DNA from: Mogibacterium timidum ATCC 33093
GTDB lineage: Bacteria > Bacillota > Clostridia > Peptostreptococcales > Anaerovoracaceae
Length of the DNA stretch: 64,000 nt
Reading direction: 5' to 3'
Assembly: GCF_000525775.1 (NCBI RefSeq)
Contig: NZ_JALU01000003.1
Span: forward strand, 39,052-103,051
Made by a program: the position numbers and the translations under genes. The notes under the pieces are model-generated. The model saw only the letters and a program-made list of their open reading frames with translations. It was not told where the DNA came from and searched no databases. Positions 1 through 9,029 of the stretch are shown in pieces; the stretch's first letter is position 1, and every line of letters begins with the position of its first letter.

Positions 1-1
1 C

Positions 2-700
2 ACCGGAGGATTCAAAGGGTTCACGTGCCACGACCTTACGAGCGACATTCCGGGAATTCTCGAACAGTGGGAGACCGAAGGGATTGCATTTGACGGAGCC
101 TACACGGGATATCTGGGCAGCAGCGAGCAGATTGCCTATGTAAAGGATATATTTGACAGGCTCGTATCACCGGACGGATTGCGCGTTGTCGATCCGGCTA
201 TGGCCGACTCAGGGGCTCTGTATCCCGCCTTCGACATGGACTTTGTAGAAGTCATGAAGTCTCTCGTCGCAGCAGCTGATATTGCGCTGCCTAATATAAC
301 GGAAGCTTCGTTGCTCACCGGCATCGAATACAGAAAACATTACGACAGGTCTTATGCAAATGCGCTTATCGACGGCATCCACGCGCTCGGCACAGGGACG
401 GTAATCATGACAGGTGTCAGCTACGATGACACAACTACCGGCATCCTAGTCTCCGACGAAAAAGGATGTCAATATATAATGCATGAAAAGCTGCCGGTTT
501 CTTGCCACGGCACCGGCGATGTGTTCGCATCCGCTTTTGTAGGCGCATATCTGGCGGGAAAGGGCAAGCCCGAGGCCGCAAAAATCGCCGGAGAATACGT
601 ACTCAGCTGCATCAGGAACACAATTGATGACCAGGAACACTGGTACGGTGTCAAGTTCGAGCCAATGCTCGGCGAACTCATTACGGCTATCCGCAGATAG
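2..700 (+). CDS. Pyridoxal/pyridoxamine kinase, C-terminal part (5' truncated by window edge)
   Basis: The reading frame is open from base 2 to the stop at 698-700, so only the C-terminal ~232 residues are present. The product would phosphorylate pyridoxal, pyridoxamine or pyridoxine with ATP in vitamin B6 salvage (PfkB/ribokinase superfamily, PdxK/PdxY branch). Visible family marks are VDPAMADSG (substrate/Mg region), LPNITEASLLTG, the conserved VIMTGV stretch, and the catalytic anion-hole motif HGTGDVFASA with the general-base Asp near the C-terminus. The two ends of the fold agree with family architecture. The gene lies 48 bp upstream of a sugar-type symporter on the same strand. B6 kinase is preferred over a phosphomethylpyrimidine kinase because of the PNITEA and GTGDVFAS wording. 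Confidence 0.85.
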   Translation, partial: TGGFKGFTCHDLTSDIPGILEQWETEGIAFDGAYTGYLGSSEQIAYVKDIFDRLVSPDGLRVVDPAMADSGALYPAFDMDFVEVMKSLVAAADIALPNITEASLLTGIEYRKHYDRSYANALIDGIHALGTGTVIMTGVSYDDTTTGILVSDEKGCQYIMHEKLPVSCHGTGDVFASAFVGAYLAGKGKPEAAKIAGEYVLSCIRNTIDDQEHWYGVKFEPMLGELITAIRR

Positions 701-748
701 ATATATATGATAATATGACAGAGACAACAACTATGAAGGAGTCTCTAA

Positions 749-2245
749 ATGAACGACAAGATAGCGGGTAAGTTCCGCGGCACCGGAATCAAGGCCGGAC
801 TTATGTACGGTATGGCCGAGTTCTACGGCGGAGGTGCTTTTGTTATTATCAACACCTTCTTTCTGGTGTTCCTGACAAAAGCTCTTGGAATCCCGGCTGC
901 ACTGGCCGGCGCTATTCCGATGGTCGGCAAGGTATGGGATGCAGTTACCGACCCGATGATGGGTAACATTACAGACCGGACGGTGTCGCGTTTCGGGGCA
1001 AAACGTCTCTATATATTGGTAGGCGGTGTCGTTTCGGCTATTTCGTTTGTGATGCTGTGGACAACCATCCCTTCCGGGAACACAACCATGCTGTTCATCT
1101 ATTACATAGTGATGTACTGCTTGTTTTCCACAGGCTTCACGATTATCATGGTACCTTACAACGGGTTGCTGCCTGATATGATCGACAGCTATACTGTCCG
1201 AGCAAAATTCTCCAGCATAAGGATGATCTGGTCGACAATCGGCGCTATCGCTGCCGGCATGATTCCAACTCTGCTTATCAAGGACACACTGAATACCGGC
1301 ATGTACCTCAAGGTCGCTATCCTGTTTGGATTTATGTTCGGATTTTCGGCGATTGTGACATTTGCGGGCACGTGGGAAAAGCTCAAGAATCCGGTTCGCA
1401 CAAGGCTTGCGGATAGCTTCTCCGAGGCTGCTTCGGTCTTCAAGAGCCGCTCATTTAGAATATTTATCGGAATATACCTGTCGGGACAGTGTGCGATGGA
1501 CTTCGTGTCCGGTATGGCTATTTATTATGTGGATGAAGTGCTTAACGGCTATGGCAGCGGATATCTGATCATGCTCATGGGCGTGCTGATGGTATCACAG
1601 CTGCTCGGAATGTTAGTGTTCACACCTATAATGACCAGGACATCCAAGCGCACCACCATCCTAATCGGTGCACCCATCAGAATTGTTTCAACACTGGGAT
1701 TACTCGCCTTCTCCTACGAGGGCGCGCCTATCATCCCTATTCTGGCGCTCGCCGCAGGCATCGGTATTGGCAACGCGGCAACGCTCACGAGCATCTTCGC
1801 TATCCTCGCTGATATGGCGGATGTCGATGAGCTCATCACCTCGACCAGCCGCCCGGGCATAGTGTCAGGCATGGCGACATTCGCAAGGAAGATTTCCGCA
1901 GGACTTTCGGTCTGGATTATCGGTATACTGCTGTCTCTGGTCGGTTATGACGCTAAGCTCGCGCAGAGCGGCATCAGACAGGCACTATTCACGCAGCGGG
2001 GAATTGCGATGATTTTCATAATTATTCCGGTCGTACTCGTAGCATTTCTGCTACTATTTGGTTACATCTTCCCTATCACAAACAAAGAATTCACTGTAGT
2101 CAAGCAGGACATCGCCAGAAGGCGCGGTGAGGATGACAGCGTGGCAACAGATGAGGAGAAGCGCATACTCGAGAGGGCTACGGGCTTTGCATACGAGGAT
2201 TTGTGGAAGAAATCCAACGAACACAGGATTCATAATCATAAATAA
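749..2245 (+). CDS. GPH-family (MelB-like) sugar:cation symporter
   Basis: A 498-residue polytopic membrane protein of the glycoside-pentoside-hexuronide:cation symporter family in the major facilitator superfamily, expected to couple uptake of a sugar or glycoside to Na+ or H+. About twelve hydrophobic segments span residues ~20-440. The N-terminal half carries the family motif around WDAVTDPMMGNITDRT, in which the two Asp residues are typical of MelB relatives. Length is normal for the family, with a charged cytoplasmic tail (~455-498). AAGGAG lies 9 bases upstream of the ATG. No sugar-hydrolase neighbour is present, so the substrate cannot be read from context; the downstream phosphodiesterase hints only weakly at glycerophosphodiesters. 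Confidence 0.85.
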   Translation: MNDKIAGKFRGTGIKAGLMYGMAEFYGGGAFVIINTFFLVFLTKALGIPAALAGAIPMVGKVWDAVTDPMMGNITDRTVSRFGAKRLYILVGGVVSAISFVMLWTTIPSGNTTMLFIYYIVMYCLFSTGFTIIMVPYNGLLPDMIDSYTVRAKFSSIRMIWSTIGAIAAGMIPTLLIKDTLNTGMYLKVAILFGFMFGFSAIVTFAGTWEKLKNPVRTRLADSFSEAASVFKSRSFRIFIGIYLSGQCAMDFVSGMAIYYVDEVLNGYGSGYLIMLMGVLMVSQLLGMLVFTPIMTRTSKRTTILIGAPIRIVSTLGLLAFSYEGAPIIPILALAAGIGIGNAATLTSIFAILADMADVDELITSTSRPGIVSGMATFARKISAGLSVWIIGILLSLVGYDAKLAQSGIRQALFTQRGIAMIFIIIPVVLVAFLLLFGYIFPITNKEFTVVKQDIARRRGEDDSVATDEEKRILERATGFAYEDLWKKSNEHRIHNHK

Positions 2246-2259
2246 ACGCGTTTAAGAGA

Positions 2260-2289
2260 GCGCAAATTCAAGGCAGCTTGAATTTGTGC
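2260..2289 (+). terminator. 13-bp hairpin after the symporter gene
   Basis: GCGCAAATTCAAG and CTTGAATTTGTGC pair over 13 positions (one G-U) around a GCAG loop, 15 bases after the symporter stop. Only a weak T-tract follows (CCTTTGC), so it may be a leaky terminator or an mRNA-stabilising end before the phosphodiesterase gene. Confidence 0.6.
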
Positions 2290-2331
2290 CTTTGCTGTAT
2301 ATGTGGTGTAATATATCACATGGAGGATATC

Positions 2332-3108
2332 ATGAATAAATTAGCTGAAGCATTAAATATCTCGGACAAAACACGTCCGCAGGTATGGGCCCACCGCGGC
2401 GCAAGCGGTTACTGCCCCGAGAACACGCTGCCTGCATTCCTGAAGGCGCACGAGCTCGGTGCTGACGGCATAGAGCTTGATGTGCAGATGAGCAGCGACG
2501 GCGAGCTCGTAGTCTGCCATGATGAAAAGGTGGATAGGACATCGAGCGGCAGCGGCTGGATCAAGGACATGACGCTTGCAGAGCTCAGGTCTCTGGATTT
2601 CTCCGGCGGCCGTGCGGAATTCGCCGGAGTCACTATTCCTACTATGCGTGAAGTATTTGAACTGATTGCCACTACCGATATGATTATCAATGTTGAGCTC
2701 AAGACAGGCATCATTTTCTACCCGGACATGGCTGAAAAGCTGTTGCAGCTCGCCGCGGAATGTGGTTGTGAAGACCGGGTTCTGTACTCTTCGTTCAACC
2801 ATTATACAATCACTCACATGCGCGAGCTGAATCCGGATGCCAAGCTCGGTTTCCTGTATGCGGACGGCACGATAGGCATGCCCGACTATGCTGTGAGATA
2901 TGGAGTGCAAGCATTACATCCTGCACTCTACAACATTCAGTTTCCCGGCTTCATAGAGGAGTGCAAGCGCAAGGGTCTTGCGGTCAACGTCTGGACCGTT
3001 AATGAGGAGGAGCACATGAAGCTGGCCGTTAGCGCCGGCGTCGACGCTATAATAACCAATTATCCGGATAAGGCACTGGCAGTAATTGAGAAGCAATATG
3101 AGCATTAA
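2332..3108 (+). CDS. Glycerophosphodiester phosphodiesterase
   Basis: A 258-residue GDPD-type enzyme that hydrolyses glycerophosphodiesters (deacylated phospholipids) to glycerol 3-phosphate and an alcohol. The protein opens with the family signature WAHRGASG and PENTLPAF; then the metal-binding ELDVQMS and the catalytic HDE follow. The C-terminal NVWTVNEEEHM plus GVDAIITNYPD is also standard for the TIM-barrel family. Length matches cytoplasmic UgpQ-like enzymes and there is no signal peptide. ATG 2332 is chosen because GGAGGA stands 6 bases upstream; an in-frame start 18 codons earlier lacks a binding site. The gene overlaps the following hydrolase by 11 bases, suggesting a lipid-turnover operon. 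Confidence 0.9.
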   Translation: MNKLAEALNISDKTRPQVWAHRGASGYCPENTLPAFLKAHELGADGIELDVQMSSDGELVVCHDEKVDRTSSGSGWIKDMTLAELRSLDFSGGRAEFAGVTIPTMREVFELIATTDMIINVELKTGIIFYPDMAEKLLQLAAECGCEDRVLYSSFNHYTITHMRELNPDAKLGFLYADGTIGMPDYAVRYGVQALHPALYNIQFPGFIEECKRKGLAVNVWTVNEEEHMKLAVSAGVDAIITNYPDKALAVIEKQYEH

Positions 3109-4186
3109 AAAGAAAAATAAAGATATGCATAATTCCCCACTCATACTGAAGCCGGACTCAATGAAGCAATTTGATTTCCCTCCCGGAGTCAGGATGCTGG
3201 GCGAAGACGACTATGCGGATCACATGGCAGGTGCCAACAAGGAGTGGCGTGACAAATACGTACAATCGGGAGATTTTGCTGCTGCAGACGGATTGAAGCT
3301 CCGGTATTATCACGCAGTTCGGCCATCAGGGGAGCACCCGAAGGGATGTGTCGTAATTCTGCATGGCTACTGCGGATTCTGGGGCAAATTCCACGAGATG
3401 TCGGAATACTATTGGCAGGGCGGATACGAGGTATTCTTCCTCGAGCAGCGAGGGCATGGATATTCCGGAAGAGAGATTGATGTGGTGGACATGGTTCATG
3501 TACGCGATTTTGCCGACTATGTCAGCGACCTGCTTATATTCATGGATGAGATAGTTAACCCTGTCACAGCTGATCTGAAGCACATTATGTACGCTCATTC
3601 TATGGGCGGAGCTGTCGGCGCGCTCTTTCTGGAGCAGCATCCGGGATATTTTGATGCAGCTGTGCTCAGCACCCCGATGTTTGCAATTGACACAGGCACT
3701 ACACCCAAGCTGCTGCTCTATCTGCTGAGAGCCAAGAGCAGGCTGCTTCACCAAGTCGAAGAGCCATTCCCCGGCGGCAAGCCCTGGACCGGCAGGAACG
3801 TATTCAATACAAGCAGCACCATGTCGCAAGCCCGCTACCTCTACATATTCAATCAGCGATTGGCGGACACCCACTATCAGACGAATCGTCTTTCGAACGG
3901 ATGGGGTGCTGCGAGCCTCCGAGCTATGTCACAGCTGCATAGGCAGGCGAGCAATATCAACATACCAATCCTGATGTTCAATGCCGGCAATGACTCATTA
4001 CTATCACCTGCGGGCCATTACAGCTTTGCGAAGAAGGTCTCACACATTGAGTTCTATATCTACGAGGATTCGAAGCACGAGATATTTAATGCTGCCGACA
4101 ATATCAGGTGTGACTACTATTCCAGAATATTCAAATTTATTGATGATAATGGGAAAGTGCACACTGAAGGCTGCTCAAATCAGTAA
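3098..4186 (+). CDS. Alpha/beta hydrolase, lysophospholipase/monoacylglycerol-lipase type
   Basis: A 362-residue serine hydrolase of the S33-like 'Hydrolase_4' group, probably a lysophospholipase or monoglyceride lipase. Oxyanion-side motif HGYCGFWGKF, nucleophile elbow AHSMGGA (Ser), a likely catalytic Asp in NAGNDSLL and a His in DSKHEIFN are all in the right order and spacing. No signal peptide is visible, so it is probably cytoplasmic. The ATG lies inside the last codons of the phosphodiesterase gene, so the two may be translationally coupled and act together on lipid breakdown products. A TTG four codons earlier is possible but has no better ribosome site. Confidence 0.8.
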   Translation: MSIKKKNKDMHNSPLILKPDSMKQFDFPPGVRMLGEDDYADHMAGANKEWRDKYVQSGDFAAADGLKLRYYHAVRPSGEHPKGCVVILHGYCGFWGKFHEMSEYYWQGGYEVFFLEQRGHGYSGREIDVVDMVHVRDFADYVSDLLIFMDEIVNPVTADLKHIMYAHSMGGAVGALFLEQHPGYFDAAVLSTPMFAIDTGTTPKLLLYLLRAKSRLLHQVEEPFPGGKPWTGRNVFNTSSTMSQARYLYIFNQRLADTHYQTNRLSNGWGAASLRAMSQLHRQASNINIPILMFNAGNDSLLSPAGHYSFAKKVSHIEFYIYEDSKHEIFNAADNIRCDYYSRIFKFIDDNGKVHTEGCSNQ

Positions 4187-4454
4187 TTTTAATTCCCGAG
4201 GGATATCGACAGAGTCCGTAGAAATCCAGCTATTCCGATTTTTCATTTATGGCGACATATCGTCTAATCTATACGACCACAAAATAGCCGCAAAAACACC
4301 GATCGCAATAAAAGCTCTGCCTGCAGTCTATTTTGCTGCATTAACTGCACCTGCCTTAAGTTTAATAATTTTAATTCGCCACGTCCGAAAGTAAATTCCG
4401 GACACACATTAATGTTAGCACAGATTAACTTGAGGATATATCGATTCAATATTT

Positions 4455-5825
4455 TTATTCCAAACAGCATCGTGTTTCCTTGACCTCAAGCTCACGCAAC
4501 TCCTTGAAATTTTGGGCCAGCATAAATATTACAATTATCGAAAGAAACACATCTATTGCAAGAGAACCTACATAGATTGACTGTATACCGAAAATCCTCG
4601 GCAGTATAATCATAAGGGGAATATATAAAAACAACTGCCGGCCGAGTCCTATAAGCGTTGCCGGCTTTCCTTTTTTGATGGAAGGCCAAAATGTCATAGC
4701 TGTCATCGTAACTGAAAGCAGAGGTGCTATGGTCATAAATACTCTGAAGCAGAATATATATTCTGCACCGAAACTTACCTGCGGCAACATGCTTCCCAGT
4801 ACAAGCGAAGGGCTTATCATTGACAGAATCCAGAACGGCAGCATAACAATCAGCGCCACAAAAGAGAATATTTTAAATGAGCTTATACTTCTTTCATATT
4901 GTTTAGCTCCGTAATTAATTCCGGCTACAGGCTGTAAAGCTCTCATAAGTCCGTAAATAGGTGTGAGTGAAAAGTTGAATATCCTGAATACCGCTCCATA
5001 AAAAGTTATGTCCAGTTCGGTTCCGAAGGCTTTCAATGCCCTGAGAATTATTATGCCCTGTATGATCCCCATCACACTCATTATTAATGACGGCATACCC
5101 AAAGAAATGATTTCTTTTATCACATCCCTATCCGTATTTATCGTAAATACATTGGCATTGAAGCTTACCTTTCCGCTTTTGCAATATATTACGAACAGCA
5201 GAGCATAGACAAACATACCTATGTTGGTTCCCCACGCCGCTCCTGCAACCCCCAGCTTAAGAATAGCCATAAGTACGTAGTTTGAGATAATATTGACTAT
5301 AAGACCTATACCCATCATAATTGCCGCGGTCTTCATCTTGCCTTCGGCTCTTACTATCATATTGTAGGCAAGCCCTATAATCCAGAATACACTACCTATC
5401 AGGGTTACTCTATAGTAACTTACCGCATAAGATAAAACCTCCCCCTCTGCTCCAAGTGCCCGAAGCATGGGATTCATGAATATAAAACCGAACAGTATCA
5501 TGACAACTGTCGCCACAATAGAAATTAAATTGGCATTTCCAAGAAGCTTGCCCTGCATCTCCTTGTCATCGTTCCCCAATAAAATACTCAGATATGAGCC
5601 TGCGCCCACCCCCACCAACGAGCCCAATCCAAGACTCAACTGGGTAAGCGGATACACTATGGACAAACCTGCAAATGCTGTCTCATTCACCAGTCTGCCT
5701 ACAAATATCCCGTCAAAAATTACATTTAAGCCGTATAAAATCATCGCAATAATAGCCGGCAGAGAAAGCCTGCAACAAACTTTCCACAAATTATCGTTCA
5801 ATATCAATTCTTTTTCTTTGTTCAT
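4455..5825 (-). CDS. MATE-family multidrug/metabolite exporter
   Basis: A 456-residue inner-membrane antiporter of the MATE family (MatE fold, two six-helix halves), expected to export cationic drugs or metabolites using Na+ or H+. Helix-rich halves are seen at residues ~10-220 and ~230-440, with MATE-like stretches such as ILYGLNVIFDGIFVGRL and RALQPVAGINYGA. ATG 5825 is chosen because GAGG stands 9 bases upstream; a TTG five codons earlier overlaps that site. The gene follows a TetR regulator by 83 bases on the same strand, so efflux is probably de-repressed by a ligand of the regulator. Confidence 0.88.
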   Translation of the reverse strand: MNKEKELILNDNLWKVCCRLSLPAIIAMILYGLNVIFDGIFVGRLVNETAFAGLSIVYPLTQLSLGLGSLVGVGAGSYLSILLGNDDKEMQGKLLGNANLISIVATVVMILFGFIFMNPMLRALGAEGEVLSYAVSYYRVTLIGSVFWIIGLAYNMIVRAEGKMKTAAIMMGIGLIVNIISNYVLMAILKLGVAGAAWGTNIGMFVYALLFVIYCKSGKVSFNANVFTINTDRDVIKEIISLGMPSLIMSVMGIIQGIIILRALKAFGTELDITFYGAVFRIFNFSLTPIYGLMRALQPVAGINYGAKQYERSISSFKIFSFVALIVMLPFWILSMISPSLVLGSMLPQVSFGAEYIFCFRVFMTIAPLLSVTMTAMTFWPSIKKGKPATLIGLGRQLFLYIPLMIILPRIFGIQSIYVGSLAIDVFLSIIVIFMLAQNFKELRELEVKETRCCLE

Positions 5826-5908
5826 GGTTTTAAGCCTCAATATACTTTCTTAATTTATTTTGCACCAAAAACTTATATTTCAGTCTGTTGTGCAATAATT
5901 AAATCCTT

Positions 5909-6478
5909 CTAACATTTTAAATATGCTTTGAACATAATCGTAAGCATCTCTCTAAGCTTTTCCTTATCTATATCAAACAGATACATTCCCACATAAAGAG
6001 AATTCATCAAAAAAACAAATTCCCGATTATTTATCGTAATATATTCGTCCAAGCCCTCCGCCTTGCAGAATTCAAGAAAATCTTCAATTCCCTTATCGTA
6101 TAGCTTTGCAAATAATTTTTTAAAATTCTCGTTGTTCTGCATTTCTATAAGAAATACGGTATACAGTTTCTTGTACGGATTGACATCGAGAATTTTATCC
6201 AGCAAACTGTCAATAAGCTTTTCGCTGCGGTTTTTTCGACTTTCCCTCATATATTTCACTACAATATTTTTTCTGTATTCATTTCCGTCATCTAAAAGCT
6301 CCAAGAAGATCTCTTCTTTGCCTGAAAAATGATGATACATCCCTCCCTTAGATATTCCGACAGCCTGTATGATTTCATCCATTGTAGTATTTGCATAACC
6401 GTTTGTTATAAAAAGCTCCAATGCTATGTCTTTAATCTGCCTCCTCCTTTGTTCTCTGCTTAACCTTTTATTTCCCAT
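5909..6478 (-). CDS. TetR/AcrR-family transcriptional repressor
   Basis: A 189-residue regulator. Residues ~8-60 form the TetR helix-turn-helix (IKDIALELFITNGYANTT, then MDEIIQAVGISKGGMYHHF); the remaining helical part is a ligand pocket with no recognised subfamily. ATG 6478 has an ideal AAGGAGG five bases upstream; a longer frame to 6547 would start inside the promoter -35 box and is rejected. The promoter just upstream contains a long inverted repeat, so autoregulation and control of the downstream MATE gene are likely. Confidence 0.92.
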   Translation of the reverse strand: MGNKRLSREQRRRQIKDIALELFITNGYANTTMDEIIQAVGISKGGMYHHFSGKEEIFLELLDDGNEYRKNIVVKYMRESRKNRSEKLIDSLLDKILDVNPYKKLYTVFLIEMQNNENFKKLFAKLYDKGIEDFLEFCKAEGLDEYITINNREFVFLMNSLYVGMYLFDIDKEKLREMLTIMFKAYLKC

Positions 6479-6488
6479 CAGCTCCTCC

Positions 6489-6518
6489 TTGCTTACCGAC
6501 GACATCGTCGGTAAGCAA
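6489..6518. promoter_or_regulatory. TetR operator: 14-bp perfect inverted repeat
   Basis: Arms TTGCTTACCGACGA and TCGTCGGTAAGCAA are exact reverse complements around a 2-base centre (30 bp in all). The repeat begins immediately downstream of the -10 box of the tetR promoter and ends next to the tetR ribosome site, so a bound dimer would block transcription start. This placement is standard for TetR autoregulation. Confidence 0.8.
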
Positions 6519-6547
6519 ATAATACCACCCGTTGCTTTTTCTGTCAA
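6519..6547 (-). promoter_or_regulatory. Sigma-A promoter of tetR-MATE operon
   Basis: Read on the - strand: TTGACA (6547-6542), a 17-base spacer, then TATTAT (6524-6519). The start site would fall inside the 30-bp operator. Confidence 0.75.
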
Positions 6548-6550
6548 GCA

Positions 6551-6624
6551 TTTGCAGTATTAGCGATAAAAGAATTTAAAAAATCAAACCGCCTGGAAAG
6601 TTTGCGGTATTAACGATAAAAGAA
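6551..6624. repeat. 24-bp direct repeat, two copies 50 bp apart
   Basis: Copies at 6551-6574 and 6601-6624 agree at 22 of 24 positions (common core GATAAAAGAA preceded by TTTGC-GTATTA-C). They lie just upstream of the tetR promoter, in the 469-base gap before the LPXTG gene. The rest of that gap (6625-6947) shows AT-rich promoter-like sequence before the surface-protein gene and no further gene. Confidence 0.55.
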
Positions 6625-6947
6625 AAACAGCAAACCTTATTGATCTGCCGTTTCGTATTTCTAAAAGATTTTGTTTACTGACGGTATTTTTAAGCTTAGC
6701 ATCCGCTTGCGGAAGTCGGGATGTGGACAAATAGGCATAAAATTAATACTGCACATTAAAGAAAGATCATAAGAGAATCCTGATAGCACATAGCGTACTG
6801 TGTCTCAGTGCGGGGGCTTTAAAAATTGCCCTTCCTTTATGTCTCAAAACATGTTAATATACTGACATAATGTATAAATAATAATACAAATCTATATTCA
6901 TCTAATTAAGTAGCTTAAAAAACAATCTTAGAGAAAGGACATTTCAC

Positions 6948-8720
6948 ATGAAGAATCTGACAAGATACGTGTTAAGTATCGCATTGAGTGCAATTCTGGT
7001 CTTATCTGCAATACCGTCGGCAGCAGTAGTACATGCTGATGATAATCAGGCATTACCCGGAGCCGGCAAACACGCTGTGAGCAAAACACCTGAAGGATGG
7101 TACGACTTAAGAGAAGTACTTGCAGTGCTTTTAAGCGGTTCCTTCGATAGTGAAGAGAAAGCTAAGGAGGAGTATGAGAAACTCACCAGACTGGATGGGG
7201 ATATTCTGCTCGGCACAGATACGCAGCATAAAGAAATCAAGGCTGTAAACATCAATGATACTATGAATTTCACAGGAACCCTAAGGGTCGATGTCATTAA
7301 AAAGGCGGTAGGGATGATAACTCCGGGCGTTGGTGCCTTTGCAAAACTCGATGGAGTGAGCAGTCAGTTCGTGGCAGAATTTGTTATTCCGGATGGAATG
7401 ATTTATAGCAAAAAACTTACCAAGGCTAATGTGAAATTAAAAAATGCAAAAGACATATTTGAAGTAACAGATGTAAAGGTGGATGGTCAGAAGGTTACAG
7501 TAACTATGGACTTTGTTGATCCGGCACTTAAAAAAGCGCATAAAGAAAATAAGCCGTATATTGCCAGGGATCTAAACAATGCGCTAAACAAGGTTGGAAG
7601 CCATCTGGAGGTTACCATTCCGGGGGTTAAGTTTGACAAAACAAAGGTGAAGGCCGGAGATGTTCTGACTGTTAAAGGAGCACTGTCCGGGAATTATAAA
7701 ATGGGAAAACTTGTTACTGCTCATTATGACCCTAGAATGAAAACATTACGAGATGAATATTTAAAGACTCCGTCAAAGGTCGAGAAGTTTAAAAACATTA
7801 TGCCTGCTGAATACCAAGATTACCAAACTCAAGTAACAAAACTTGGTCAAGCCGTAGAAGATATTCAAAAACTTGCAGATGAAGTAAAGGCATTAAGGGA
7901 TGAATTTAATAAGTTTGTTGCTGATAACAAAGCGGTAATTGACCGATACCTCAATAACGATCCTTATGATAAAACTCTCTACGAAAATTATTCTGACGAC
8001 AAGAATTTTGAATTTCCTACAGGTGAACCCTTTAAGATGATGACAGAGAGGCTCTATAATAGGACTTATCAGCATGACGGGCATTCTGACATAGATTACG
8101 GCAACAAGGCAGCAAACAGACCTGCAAAGGCGTATTCTCTGTATGGTGAGATTAATTTATTAAGAAATAATATCGCTAAAGTTCCAAAATTATATAATCA
8201 TTGGAGCAGAAATATAAGCGATGAACAAAAGGCTAAAGATAAACCCGTAATAGACAAACTCGAAGAGATGTTAGAGAAATCATCTACATTCGGAGACAAT
8301 GAAAAGGGAAGATTACATGAACTTGCATCGCGAGAATTCGAAGCACGCGACGCTATAGTCGATATGTACATTGACAGTTTTGCATTGCAAGAGCTTCTGA
8401 CAAATCCTCAATATGGCGGGATAAGATATGATAATGTCGGTGCTTCAGAATATTCTAAAATGTTTATAGGCTGGGATGCTGTTCAATCGGAAGCCGGAAG
8501 AGATTCCGTTCTTGAAAATGATGCGAATGCAGATAAAAGAGCTATACAGCTTACAGTAAAGGTAACCGAGGATAAAACAAAAGCTCCGGGCAAAGTTACA
8601 AAAAAGAAATCTCCGGTAACAGGCGATGGAACAAATATAACCCTATACACATTAGGTATATTGATTGCATTAGGAAGCATAGTCGTTTTAACGGTCATCA
8701 GGAAAAGAAAAGTAAGATAG
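6948..8720 (+). CDS. LPXTG-type wall-anchored surface protein of unknown function
   Basis: A 590-residue exported protein. Residues 1-31 are a signal peptide (positively charged start, hydrophobic core, likely cleavage after VVHA). The C-terminus has a sorting signal of the SPVTGD type (an LPXTG variant common in Clostridia), a hydrophobic helix (~568-585) and the tail RKRKVR, so a sortase should attach it to peptidoglycan. The N-terminal third is beta-rich and has Ig-like wording (VKAGDVLTVKGAL); residues ~270-320 are predicted coiled coil (QAVEDIQKLADEVKALRDEF). No enzymatic motif was recognised. AAAGGA lies ahead of the ATG. No sortase gene is in the window. An adhesin or scaffold role is only a guess. 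Confidence 0.8.
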   Translation: MKNLTRYVLSIALSAILVLSAIPSAAVVHADDNQALPGAGKHAVSKTPEGWYDLREVLAVLLSGSFDSEEKAKEEYEKLTRLDGDILLGTDTQHKEIKAVNINDTMNFTGTLRVDVIKKAVGMITPGVGAFAKLDGVSSQFVAEFVIPDGMIYSKKLTKANVKLKNAKDIFEVTDVKVDGQKVTVTMDFVDPALKKAHKENKPYIARDLNNALNKVGSHLEVTIPGVKFDKTKVKAGDVLTVKGALSGNYKMGKLVTAHYDPRMKTLRDEYLKTPSKVEKFKNIMPAEYQDYQTQVTKLGQAVEDIQKLADEVKALRDEFNKFVADNKAVIDRYLNNDPYDKTLYENYSDDKNFEFPTGEPFKMMTERLYNRTYQHDGHSDIDYGNKAANRPAKAYSLYGEINLLRNNIAKVPKLYNHWSRNISDEQKAKDKPVIDKLEEMLEKSSTFGDNEKGRLHELASREFEARDAIVDMYIDSFALQELLTNPQYGGIRYDNVGASEYSKMFIGWDAVQSEAGRDSVLENDANADKRAIQLTVKVTEDKTKAPGKVTKKKSPVTGDGTNITLYTLGILIALGSIVVLTVIRKRKVR

Positions 8721-8731
8721 ACATAATGATA

Positions 8732-8787
8732 GAGCTGTGCGTTAGACTCACACAATCTCGTTGAGTCCGACGCGCAGCTCGTTTTTT
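8732..8787 (+). terminator. Rho-independent terminator after the surface-protein gene
   Basis: A ~19-bp stem (GAGCTGTGCG.../...CGCGCAGCTC, with G-U pairs and one mismatch) ends in GTTTTTTC. It could also stop leftward transcription from the element at 8805-8911, though the T-tract on that side is poor. Confidence 0.85.
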
Positions 8788-8804
8788 CGGTCCGCGTGTG
8801 AATC

Positions 8805-8911
8805 TTTTTCTGTAAATTATCCTTCTGCGGTAGATAGTGAATGTATCCCTCCATTTGTAAGGAATACGCCTTTAGGACAATATAGGTAAATTTGCTTAGA
8901 CATATCAAGAG
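8805..8911 (-). ncRNA. Dispersed element copy A: possible small RNA with its own promoter
   Basis: This ~107-bp stretch is about three-quarters identical to 18568-18674. On the - strand it carries TTGATA (8908-8903), an 18-base spacer and TATATT (8884-8879), then a hairpin (8867-8843, stem GTATTCC/GGGATAC, loop containing TTACAAAT) and a conserved tail TAATTTACAGAAAA. No gene lies downstream in that orientation; the transcript would run into the hairpin at 8780-8732. It may be a small RNA, or the orphaned leader of a lost gene. Confidence 0.45.
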
Positions 8912-8936
8912 AAGCCGGCTCACATGGCTTCTCTTG
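8906..8936. terminator. 11-bp perfect hairpin between the binding-protein gene and element A
   Basis: CAAGAGAAGCC and GGCTTCTCTTG pair perfectly around a 9-base loop. It lies ~94 bases beyond the stop of the solute-binding protein gene and touches the -35 box of element A. Neither side has a T-tract, so termination is uncertain. Confidence 0.45.
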
Positions 8937-9029
8937 CTGCTTAATAAGTTAAATTGCTTCAGTCACTCTCCGGTATGGTCTTAAACCCTATTCTACGGAT
9001 TGGAGTTGCTGCTCAATGGCCGGATCTCG

